64,000 bases of DNA from Aneurinibacillus soli (GTDB taxonomy: Bacteria; Bacillota; Bacilli; Aneurinibacillales; Aneurinibacillaceae), in the NCBI RefSeq assembly GCF_002355375.1, contig NZ_AP017312.1, positions 345,001-409,000 of the forward strand. Reading direction: 5' to 3'. The notes under the pieces were generated by a model. That model ran no database searches. It was not told the DNA's origin and was given only the letters and a program-made list of their open reading frames with translations. The position numbers were made by a program, and so were the translations under genes. Positions 21,016 through 28,353 of the stretch are shown piece after piece (positions within the stretch are counted from its first letter, which is position 1; every line of letters starts with the position of its first letter).

Positions 21016-21942
21016 ATGGGCCTCGAAAAATATTATGACAGTTTTATGGCGTATGTGACGGATTGGAACAGATGGGAGAAGTTTGGCTCCATCACACTGA
21101 AGATCATCGTGATGTTCATTGCAGCCAAATTGATCGTAAAGATAACGAATGCTGCTGTAAACCGTATCTTTCAACAGCGGGAGAGCGGCGGGCGATTTGA
21201 GCGATTGCGTCTGGACACACGACGCAGTGAAACGATGCGAACGCTTATTAATAATATAATTAAATACACGATTTATTTTATTGCGTTCTTGAATGTATTT
21301 ACGTTCCTTGGATATAATCCGCAACCTTTGCTGGCGAGTGCCGGTGTACTTGGATTGGCAATTGGTTTTGGGGCGCAGAACCTTGTTCGTGATGTGATCA
21401 CCGGCTTTTTTATCATTTTTGAAGATCAATTTGCCGTTGGGGATGTTGTTACGATTGGTAAGGTAACGGGAACAGTACAGGAAATCGGATTGCGTGTAAC
21501 CCGAATTAAAGTATGGACAGGAGAAGTTCATATCATTCCGAACGGTCAGATTACAGAAGTAACAAATATGTCTCTTGCAAACTCTATGGCGGTTGTTGAT
21601 ATCAGCGTGGGGTATGAACAGGATATTAATCATGTTGTGGAATTACTGAAAGAAGCAGCACCAAGATGGAAGGAAACCATTGAATCCATTGTAGAAATAC
21701 CATCTGTACTCGGTGTGGAGCGATTCGGCCCATCGGAAGTGGTTATTCGTGTAATCGCAGAATGTGAATCCATGCAGCATGTTCCTGTGATGCGTACGCT
21801 TCGGGCTGATATTAAGGAAATGTTCGATGCTAATGGGATCGAAATTCCGTATCCACACATGGTTATGATGAATGGGGAAAAAGGAACAAACATCGAACAG
21901 GCAGAAGAAAATTCGAGACAAAAGCAAGCATCGGCTAACTAA
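21016..21942 (+). CDS. Small-conductance mechanosensitive channel (MscS family)
   Basis: Membrane channel of 308 residues that opens under membrane tension to release solutes on osmotic downshock. The hallmark MscS pore/beta region is clear: ASAGVLGLAIGFGAQNLVRDVITGFFIIFEDQFAVGD spans TM3 and the start of the cytoplasmic beta domain, followed by IPNGQI. There are three membrane segments at about residues 24-45, 75-95 and 103-125. The C-terminal tail is polar. GGGGAGG precedes ATG 21016. Confidence 0.93.
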   Translation: MGLEKYYDSFMAYVTDWNRWEKFGSITLKIIVMFIAAKLIVKITNAAVNRIFQQRESGGRFERLRLDTRRSETMRTLINNIIKYTIYFIAFLNVFTFLGYNPQPLLASAGVLGLAIGFGAQNLVRDVITGFFIIFEDQFAVGDVVTIGKVTGTVQEIGLRVTRIKVWTGEVHIIPNGQITEVTNMSLANSMAVVDISVGYEQDINHVVELLKEAAPRWKETIESIVEIPSVLGVERFGPSEVVIRVIAECESMQHVPVMRTLRADIKEMFDANGIEIPYPHMVMMNGEKGTNIEQAEENSRQKQASAN

Positions 21943-21954
21943 AGGAGGGGCGGT

Positions 21955-22158
21955 ATGGAGCGTAAGGTGTTCGGATTAGGTGATGTTGTAGAAATGAAAA
22001 AGCCGCATCCATGCGGAACAAATCGCTGGAAGATTATTCGGATGGGGATGGATATACGTGTGAAATGTCTCGGATGTGAGCACAGTGTTATGATCCCACG
22101 TGCAAAATTCGAGAAGCGATTAAAAAAGGTGTTGGAAGCAGCAGAACCTACGGAATAG
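21955..22158 (+). CDS. DUF951 family protein (YyzM-like)
   Basis: Small cytoplasmic protein of 67 residues. The sequence LGDVVEMKKPHPCGTNRWKIIRMGMDIRVKCLGCEH is characteristic of DUF951, with three conserved cysteines (PCG, CLGC) that suggest metal binding. It is found next to mscS and ychF in many Firmicutes. AAAGGAGGGG precedes ATG 21955, which lies 12 nt after mscS, so it is in the same operon. Confidence 0.9.
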   Translation: MERKVFGLGDVVEMKKPHPCGTNRWKIIRMGMDIRVKCLGCEHSVMIPRAKFEKRLKKVLEAAEPTE

Positions 22159-22210
22159 AATGGCACAAAAAAAAGCGAAGGACGCCCTTCGCTTTTTTTT
22201 GTGCCATTCT
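22157..22210. terminator. Bidirectional terminator with perfect 25-bp inverted repeat
   Basis: The arms 22157-22181 and 22186-22210 are perfectly complementary over 25 bp around a 4-nt loop. They contain a GCGAAGG/CCTTCGC core and eight A or eight T on either side. The structure overlaps the stop codons of both the DUF951 gene and the converging small gene. Confidence 0.95.
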
Positions 22211-22353
22211 TAGGCGTTCGATTTCTCGAATGCCATTAAAATAATTTCCTTGCTTGTTTCCTGGGATAGCTGGCGTTCAAGAGATTGGAGTTGTTCGACT
22301 TCTTTGCCGGACAGTTCTGCTGGTGGGAATGCATTTAAGTATTCGTTTGCCAT
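22210..22353 (-). CDS. Small hypothetical protein (47 residues)
   Basis: Short open frame with a strong ribosome binding site, GGGAGGTGA, 6 nt before ATG 22353. The product begins MANEYLNAFPPAELSG and ends ILMAFEKSNA. It is acidic, predicted helical and has no membrane segment or cysteine. I do not recognise a family. Reality is supported by the ribosome binding site, by the stop codon falling precisely at a shared bidirectional terminator, and by its filling the only gap between the DUF951 gene and ychF. Confidence 0.7.
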   Translation of the reverse strand: MANEYLNAFPPAELSGKEVEQLQSLERQLSQETSKEIILMAFEKSNA

Positions 22354-22458
22354 GTTCGTCACCTCCCTGTCTCTAGTATGCTTCTTTTTTTCGCAGAATA
22401 ACTCGTGCTATAATGGTAAAAGTGTTTTTGGAAACTAAACTGAGGAGTGTTTATATAT

Positions 22459-23565
22459 ATGGCAAATTCTTGCGGAATTGTAGGACTTCCAAATGTAGGG
22501 AAGTCGACGCTATTTAATGCGATTACACAGGCGGGAGCAGAATCCGCTAACTATCCGTTCTGTACGATTGAACCGAACGTCGGCATCGTGGAAGTTCCCG
22601 ATCCGCGTCTGAACAAGCTGACAGAAATTGTTGTACCGAAGAAAACGGTACCGACAGCGTTCCAGTTTGTTGATATTGCAGGTCTTGTGCGCGGGGCCAG
22701 TAAAGGAGAAGGTCTTGGCAACCAGTTCCTTTCTCATATTCGTGAAGTCGATGCTATCGCTCACGTTGTACGCTGCTTTGAAGACGAAAATATCACACAT
22801 GTAGAAGGAAAAATCGACCCGATTAATGACATTACGACAATCAATCTTGAGTTGATTCTGGCTGACCTTGAATCGGTAGATCGCCGTATTGATCGTCTCG
22901 GACGTAAAGTAAAGTCAGGCGATAAAGAAGCAAAAGTTGAATATGATTTATTACTTAAGGTGAAAGATGCGCTGGAGAACGAGAAGCCAGCTCGCAGCCT
23001 TGATCTAACAGACGACGAACAGAAAATGATTCACCATTTCCATATGCTGACGATGAAACCGGTTTTGTACGTAGCAAACGTAAGTGAAGACGGGATTCAT
23101 GAAGCGGAAGCAGGCAATAACCCGTACGTGGAAAAAGTACGCGAGTTTGCTACGGCAGAAGGGTCTGCTGTCGTCATTATTTCGGCGAAAGTCGAATCTG
23201 AAATTGCAGAAATGGATGAAGAAGACAAGGCGATGTTCCTTGAAGAGCTTGGCCTTCAGGAATCTGGTCTTGATCGCTTGATTCGTGAAGCGTATACGCT
23301 CCTCGGTTTGATCACATATTTTACAGCCGGTGTGCAGGAAGTGCGTGCCTGGACCATCCGCCGTGGCACAAAAGCACCGCAGGCAGCAGCTGTCATTCAT
23401 AATGACTTTGAACGCGGCTTTATTCGGGCGGAAGTAGTCGCTTATAACGACTTAATGGAAGCTGGTTCCATGAACCAGGCGAAAGAAAACGGCAAGTTCC
23501 GTCTCGAAGGTAAAGAATATGTTGTGATAGATGGCGACATTATGCACTTCCGTTTCAATGTATAA
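22459..23565 (+). CDS. ychF: Redox-regulated ribosome-associated ATPase YchF
   Basis: Obg-family P-loop protein of 368 residues that prefers ATP over GTP. The sequence begins [20 protein letters not shown]. Switch/G3 is [20 protein letters not shown]. In place of the G4 NKxD it has NVSE, as expected for YchF. The C-terminal TGS domain includes [14 protein letters not shown] and [15 protein letters not shown] 22459 follows GAGGAG; a GTG at 22447 would begin within that site. Confidence 0.97.
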   Translation: MANSCGIVGLPNVGKSTLFNAITQAGAESANYPFCTIEPNVGIVEVPDPRLNKLTEIVVPKKTVPTAFQFVDIAGLVRGASKGEGLGNQFLSHIREVDAIAHVVRCFEDENITHVEGKIDPINDITTINLELILADLESVDRRIDRLGRKVKSGDKEAKVEYDLLLKVKDALENEKPARSLDLTDDEQKMIHHFHMLTMKPVLYVANVSEDGIHEAEAGNNPYVEKVREFATAEGSAVVIISAKVESEIAEMDEEDKAMFLEELGLQESGLDRLIREAYTLLGLITYFTAGVQEVRAWTIRRGTKAPQAAAVIHNDFERGFIRAEVVAYNDLMEAGSMNQAKENGKFRLEGKEYVVIDGDIMHFRFNV

Positions 23566-23610
23566 AATATAGCTGGACAAACATGTAAATAAATGGTAAA
23601 TTAAATACAG

Positions 23611-23652
23611 AAAGAGCAGATAATTAACACCTTGCTATTATCTGCTCTTTTT
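23611..23652 (+). terminator. Intrinsic terminator after ychF
   Basis: AAAGAGCAGATAAT (23611-23624) pairs perfectly with ATTATCTGCTCTTT (23637-23650), followed by TT and an AT-rich stretch. The rpsF promoter is embedded in its right arm. Confidence 0.9.
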
Positions 23653-23660
23653 ATTATAAT
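23632..23660 (+). promoter_or_regulatory. Sigma-A promoter of the rpsF operon, inside the ychF terminator
   Basis: TTGCTA (23632-23637), a 17-nt spacer and a perfect TATAAT (23655-23660). The -35 element is in the terminator loop and the -10 just after the T tract, so transcription restarts exactly where the upstream message ends. Confidence 0.8.
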
Positions 23661-23689
23661 AGTGAAATGCGAGTTTAGAATTGCCATGT

Positions 23690-23750
23690 GTAATACAGGC
23701 TCGCTCCTTGTCCCGCAGTCGCGGGGCCGCTTAGTCCAAAAGGAGGTGAA
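23690..23750 (+). promoter_or_regulatory. Candidate S6:S18 ribosomal-protein leader upstream of rpsF
   Basis: The rpsF leader has a CCCGC/GCGGG hairpin followed by GGGGCCGCTTAGTCC and the ribosome binding site. This resembles the described S6:S18-binding leader with its CCG-containing stem, through which the protein pair represses its own operon. I judged this by eye, without a covariance model. Confidence 0.45.
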
Positions 23751-23754
23751 AGGT

Positions 23755-24045
23755 ATGCGCAAATACGAAGTTATGTACATTTTACGCCCAGACCTTCAGG
23801 AAGAGGCTGCTAAAGCAAACGTTGAACGTTTCTCTGGCGTCCTTACTGAGAACGGTGCTGAGCTTGAAAAAGTTAACGAAATGGGTAAAAAACGTCTGGC
23901 GTATGAAATCAACGATCATCGTGAAGGTTTCTACGTGCTCATGAACTTCCAATCCGAGCCGCAGGCTATTAACGAGATGGAACGTCTGATGAAGATCAGC
24001 GATGACGTCATTCGTTACTTAGTTGTTCGTGAAGACGAAAAATAA
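23755..24045 (+). CDS. rpsF: 30S ribosomal protein S6
   Basis: Small-subunit ribosomal protein of 96 residues that pairs with S18. The start [14 protein letters not shown] and later [22 protein letters not shown] are diagnostic. ATG 23755 follows AAGGAGGTG. It is the first gene of rpsF-ssb-rpsR, an operon conserved across Firmicutes. Confidence 0.98.
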   Translation: MRKYEVMYILRPDLQEEAAKANVERFSGVLTENGAELEKVNEMGKKRLAYEINDHREGFYVLMNFQSEPQAINEMERLMKISDDVIRYLVVREDEK

Positions 24046-24074
24046 GTTCGATTGATTTTATAAAGGGGGTTATC

Positions 24075-24563
24075 GTGTTGAATCGAGCGATATTGCTAGG
24101 TCGTTTAACGAAAGATCCGGAATTGCGCTACACGCAGAACGGAACAGCTGTAGCAACATTTTCACTGGCTGTAGACCGGAGAACGACTAACCAGCAGGGT
24201 GAAAGAGAAACCGATTTTCTCAACATCGTAGTCTGGAGCAAGCTGGCTGAGCTTTGTGCCCAGTATTTGAAGAAAGGCCGTCAGGCAGCTGTCGAGGGCC
24301 GGATTCAAACACGCAACTATGAGAATAAGGAAGGCCGACGCGTCTATGTCACAGAGATTGTGGCAGAGAATGTACAGTTCATTGGTGGACAAGGTCAGGG
24401 CCAGGGTGGTTCAGGCTTTCAGGATGAGCCGTACAGTGGCGGCGGATTTGGTCAAGCTCCTTCCTCTGGTGGCGGCAGCCGTTCGCGTGATGCCTTCAAT
24501 GATAATCCCTTTGCTGATACTCAAAAACCGATTGATATCTCGGATGATGATCTACCATTCTAG
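24075..24563 (+). CDS. ssb: Single-stranded DNA-binding protein
   Basis: Essential SSB of 162 residues. The OB fold begins [19 protein letters not shown] and continues AVDRRT. A Gly/Gln/Ser-rich flexible linker spans about residues 105-145. The protein ends in the acidic tip DISDDDLPF, which recruits DNA-repair and replication partners. The start is GTG 24075 (TTG 24078 is possible) after AAAGGGGG. It lies between rpsF and rpsR, the position of B. subtilis ssbA. Confidence 0.98.
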   Translation: MLNRAILLGRLTKDPELRYTQNGTAVATFSLAVDRRTTNQQGERETDFLNIVVWSKLAELCAQYLKKGRQAAVEGRIQTRNYENKEGRRVYVTEIVAENVQFIGGQGQGQGGSGFQDEPYSGGGFGQAPSSGGGSRSRDAFNDNPFADTQKPIDISDDDLPF

Positions 24564-24602
24564 AAAGCTACCGGCATACTATTAATCAAGGAGGGAACTA
24601 TC

Positions 24603-24833
24603 ATGGCACAACGTCGTGGACGCGGCAAACGCCGTAAGGTTTGTTACTTTACTTCAAACAAAATCACGCACATTGACTATAAAGACATTGATTTGCTCAA
24701 GAAGTTTGTGAGCGAGCGCGGAAAGATTTTACCGCGCCGTGTAACAGGTACTTCTGCTAAATATCAGCGCATGCTGACAATTGCAATCAAACGTTCTCGT
24801 CAAATCGCCCTGTTACCATACGTGACAGAGTAG
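24603..24833 (+). CDS. rpsR: 30S ribosomal protein S18
   Basis: Small-subunit protein of 76 residues. The core [32 protein letters not shown] is the S18 signature. There is a single cysteine in the N-terminal RRKVCYF. AAGGAGG precedes ATG 24603. A terminator follows. Confidence 0.98.
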   Translation: MAQRRGRGKRRKVCYFTSNKITHIDYKDIDLLKKFVSERGKILPRRVTGTSAKYQRMLTIAIKRSRQIALLPYVTE

Positions 24834-24847
24834 GATATAAATACATG

Positions 24848-24882
24848 AGAGGCAGGGGAATGATTCTTCTGCCTCTTTTTGT
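24848..24882 (+). terminator. Intrinsic terminator after rpsR
   Basis: AGAGGCAG and CTGCCTCT pair around a 13-nt loop and are followed by TTTTGTTG. It ends the rpsF-ssb-rpsR unit. Confidence 0.85.
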
Positions 24883-24926
24883 TGTATAGTAATAAGAATG
24901 AACAAGAAAGAGAGGTGAAGTGGTAT

Positions 24927-25922
24927 ATGCAGAGTAATGTACGAGGACTTCTGGAAGGTGCATTTATGAGCGCTATTTTTCTAGTGCTTTTTCTTATTTC
25001 GTTCTATACACCACTAGGTTTCATCGCGATTATGGCACTGCCGGTTCCGATGACAGTATACGGATATCGTCATCCGCTGAAGCAGGGATTATTAACGGTA
25101 CTGGCTGCGGTATTGTTGACATTTGTATCAGCGGCTGGTGTAGCAGGTGTGCTTATATCCTTGCCGGCGGCCCTAGTTGGTATAGGAATGGGATATATAT
25201 ATAGGAAGAAAAACAATGCCGGTCAAGCACTTATTACCGGAACTGTGATTGGGTTGGTTACGGTATTTATCAGTATTGGTATCTCTCTTTTATTTCTTCA
25301 GATTAATCCAATTGATACGGCTGTTACAGCTATGAAAAAGATGACAGAAACTATGTTTCAAGGGATGGAAGCAAAGTTGAATGCTTCTCTTCAGCAACTT
25401 CCACAGGCACAACGAGAGGGTGCGCAGGGTCATCAGATCACAGCGATGCAGGAGAGAATCAAGATGATGGAGCAAGAACTTATTCCGATGGTATCTATGA
25501 TTATCCCGGCATCGTTGATCGGATCATCGCTGTTAACTGCATTATTGAATCACGTGTTGTCTAGCCGTGTCTTACAGCGTATGGGGGCTAATGCGCCTGC
25601 TTTGCCTGCGATTCGGCATTTGCGCTTTCCACGTTCAGTTTTGTATTATTATCTTATTGCGCTCATTATTCCGGTATTTATAGGTCCGGTGAAATACCCG
25701 TTTGTAAGAATGGCGGTTATGAACATCAGTATACTGCTTCAGTATGCGATTATCATTCAAGGGTTTGCGGTGTTTGCATACTGGGCGCATAAGAAGAATT
25801 GGAGAAGAGCGGGACTTATTGTGGCTGGATGTATATTTCTTATTCCACCGTTTACCTTTATACTAACACTGATAGGCATTTTGGATGCTGGATTGGACCT
25901 GCGGGGTCGATTTCTTCAATAA
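24927..25922 (+). CDS. yybS: DUF2232 membrane protein YybS
   Basis: Integral membrane protein of 331 residues with about eight hydrophobic segments, corresponding to B. subtilis YybS directly upstream of gdpP. The family (DUF2232) has no firm function; a cytoplasmic stretch at about residues 135-185 is rich in Met, Gln and Glu. ATG 24927 follows GAGAGGTGA; a longer frame from 24879 has no ribosome binding site. It is 14 nt upstream of gdpP, so the two are probably cotranscribed. Confidence 0.88.
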   Translation: MQSNVRGLLEGAFMSAIFLVLFLISFYTPLGFIAIMALPVPMTVYGYRHPLKQGLLTVLAAVLLTFVSAAGVAGVLISLPAALVGIGMGYIYRKKNNAGQALITGTVIGLVTVFISIGISLLFLQINPIDTAVTAMKKMTETMFQGMEAKLNASLQQLPQAQREGAQGHQITAMQERIKMMEQELIPMVSMIIPASLIGSSLLTALLNHVLSSRVLQRMGANAPALPAIRHLRFPRSVLYYYLIALIIPVFIGPVKYPFVRMAVMNISILLQYAIIIQGFAVFAYWAHKKNWRRAGLIVAGCIFLIPPFTFILTLIGILDAGLDLRGRFLQ

Positions 25923-25936
25923 TAGGAGCTGAATAT

Positions 25937-27898
25937 ATGCCGAAGTTCCTGGCAAAATGCTGGTTTGGATCGCATATGATACTGGCTCTTCTTTTTGGGC
26001 TAGCGGCAACGGGGCTGCTTGCACTTTATGTCCACTGGATATTTGGGCTTCTCGGTATCCTGGGGCTGGTTCTTATCATATATGTCACACTGCAGAACAA
26101 AAAACGATTTCTTAATGAAATGGAGTCGTATGTGACTTCACTCGGCCATCGGATTCAACATGCAGGAGATGACTTGATTCAAGCTATGCCAATTGGAATT
26201 GTGCTGGTCAATGACAATCAGTTGATTGAATGGCACAATCAGTATGTGCAGACGATGACAGGCAGAACGAACTTAATTGGTGAGATGCTGCTTGAAATTT
26301 TTCCCCCGCTTGCAGATGTGAAGCCGGGGAAAGAAAAAGCGGAAATTACATATCAGAAACATATTTACGATGTGGAGATCCGCTCGGATGAGCGTCTGTT
26401 TTATTTTACAGATATCACGCTTTATAAAGAGCTGCAGATGCATTACGATGATGAGAAGCCGGTAATGGGAATTGTCCATCTGGATAATCTGGATGAAGTG
26501 GTACAGGGGATGGATGAGCAAAGTCAGAGTATCTTACTGACAAATGTAACAGGTGCGATTACCAAATGGGCACAGCAATATGATATTTATTTGCGACGAT
26601 TCGCCTCGGATAAGTTCTTTGCGGTGCTGGATCAAGGAACGTTGCAAAAGTTAGAAACGACACGCTTCGATATTCTTGATGTCGTCCGTGAAATGACCAC
26701 GAAAAACAAGATTCCAATCACACTTAGCATTGGGATTGGTGCAGGTGTTGATGGACTAATCGAACTCGGCGAGATGGCGCAGTCAAGCCTTGATGTGGCG
26801 CTTGGTCGAGGCGGGGATCAGGCCGCTGTGAAAGTCAGAGATAAGCTTACGTTTTACGGTGGCAAATCAAATGCGGTCGAGAAGCGCAATCGTGTGCGTG
26901 CCCGTGTAATTGCCCATGCGCTCCGTGATTTGATGCTTGAGAGTGATCTCGTATTGATTATGGGTCATAAAATGCCTGACATGGATGCGATTGGTGCTGC
27001 GATTGGGGTACTGAAAGCTGTACATGCAGCAGATAAGCAGGGGTATATTTTGCTTGATGAAAGCAACCCGGCGATTGAGCGGCTGATGCAGGCTGTAGAG
27101 GAGCATGAAGATCTGAATGATTACTTTATTACAAGTGATCAAGCGATCCAGATGGTGACACGCCGGACGCTTGTTGTGGTAGTAGACACACACCGTCCAT
27201 CGATGACGATTGAACCTCGTCTGCTGAATATGACCAGCAAAGTGGTGCTCATTGATCATCACCGTCGCTCGGAAGAGTTCATTGCCGATCCTGTTCTGAT
27301 CTATCTGGAACCATATGCGTCGTCTACGAGTGAGCTGGTAACGGAGCTATTACAGTATCAAGGTGAGAATCTTTCCCTTGATGTGCTGGAAGCTACAGCG
27401 CTTCTAGCCGGTATTGTAGTAGATACGAAAAGCTTTGCTTTCCGGACTGGATCACGTACGTTTGAAGCTGCATCTTTCTTGCGCCGTAAAGGAGCGGATA
27501 CCGCTCTCGTGCAGATTTTGCTGAAAGAAGATCTGACACAGTATATCCGACGCGCTGAAATTGTACAGCAAACTGAGATTATCGGAAAAAACATTGCTAT
27601 TGCCCAGGGGAAGAATGATGAGAAATACGGGCAGCTACTCATTGCACAGGCTGCGGATACGTTGCTTACGATGGCGGGAATTGATGCTTCGTTTGTAATC
27701 TGCCGCAGGCCGGATGATATGATTGGGATTAGTGCCCGCTCACTCGGTGACTTCAATGTTCAAGTTGTGATGGAGCAGATGGGTGGTGGCGGACATCTAA
27801 ATAATGCGGCTACTCAGCTTAAGGAAGTCACGGTAGCTGAAGCAGTTGAGCAGCTAAAACAAGTATTGAAAAATTACCAGGGAGGGAAACTGAAATGA
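25937..27898 (+). CDS. gdpP: Cyclic-di-AMP phosphodiesterase GdpP
   Basis: Membrane enzyme that hydrolyses c-di-AMP and so tunes cell-wall, potassium and beta-lactam responses; 653 residues. It has two N-terminal membrane segments (about 10-55), a PAS-like domain, a degenerate GGDEF domain (the signature is replaced by SDKFF), and a DHH/DHHA1 phosphodiesterase with [23 protein letters not shown] and [14 protein letters not shown] 25937 follows TAGGAGC. The stop overlaps the rplI start by 4 nt, the order yybS-gdpP-rplI of Bacillus. Confidence 0.97.
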   Translation: MPKFLAKCWFGSHMILALLFGLAATGLLALYVHWIFGLLGILGLVLIIYVTLQNKKRFLNEMESYVTSLGHRIQHAGDDLIQAMPIGIVLVNDNQLIEWHNQYVQTMTGRTNLIGEMLLEIFPPLADVKPGKEKAEITYQKHIYDVEIRSDERLFYFTDITLYKELQMHYDDEKPVMGIVHLDNLDEVVQGMDEQSQSILLTNVTGAITKWAQQYDIYLRRFASDKFFAVLDQGTLQKLETTRFDILDVVREMTTKNKIPITLSIGIGAGVDGLIELGEMAQSSLDVALGRGGDQAAVKVRDKLTFYGGKSNAVEKRNRVRARVIAHALRDLMLESDLVLIMGHKMPDMDAIGAAIGVLKAVHAADKQGYILLDESNPAIERLMQAVEEHEDLNDYFITSDQAIQMVTRRTLVVVVDTHRPSMTIEPRLLNMTSKVVLIDHHRRSEEFIADPVLIYLEPYASSTSELVTELLQYQGENLSLDVLEATALLAGIVVDTKSFAFRTGSRTFEAASFLRRKGADTALVQILLKEDLTQYIRRAEIVQQTEIIGKNIAIAQGKNDEKYGQLLIAQAADTLLTMAGIDASFVICRRPDDMIGISARSLGDFNVQVVMEQMGGGGHLNNAATQLKEVTVAEAVEQLKQVLKNYQGGKLK

Positions 27899-28338
27899 AA
27901 GTAATTTTCTTACAAGATGTAAAAGGACAGGGGAAAAAAGGAGAAATTAAAGAAGTCTCTGAGGGATATGCCCGCAATTTCTTATTTAAAAAAGGTCTGG
28001 CTCAGGTGGCGACCGAGGGTAACATGAAGATGCAACAGGCTCACCAAAAGAGCGAGGAAAAGCGCAAGCAGGAAGAGCTTGAAGAAGCAAAGGCGCTTGC
28101 CAAAGTGATGGCAGAAACGGAGATTACCATTAAGGCGAAATCAGGAGAAGGTGGCCGCTTGTTTGGAGGCGTGAGCACGAAGCAAATCGCAGAAGAACTA
28201 AAGAAGGCAGGCTTCAAAGTCGACAAGCGTAAAATTTTGCTTGATGACCCGATTCGTACGCTCGGCTACACAAATGTTCCGATCAAAATACATCAAGAGG
28301 TAACCACAACGATGAAAGTACACGTCGTTGAAGAATAG
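27895..28338 (+). CDS. rplI: 50S ribosomal protein L9
   Basis: Two-domain ribosomal protein of 147 residues. The N-terminal domain [30 protein letters not shown] is the L9 signature, followed by a long connecting helix and the C-terminal domain. GGGAGGG precedes ATG 27895, which overlaps the gdpP stop. Confidence 0.98.
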   Translation: MKVIFLQDVKGQGKKGEIKEVSEGYARNFLFKKGLAQVATEGNMKMQQAHQKSEEKRKQEELEEAKALAKVMAETEITIKAKSGEGGRLFGGVSTKQIAEELKKAGFKVDKRKILLDDPIRTLGYTNVPIKIHQEVTTTMKVHVVEE

Positions 28339-28353
28339 AATTGAGGGATTCTG

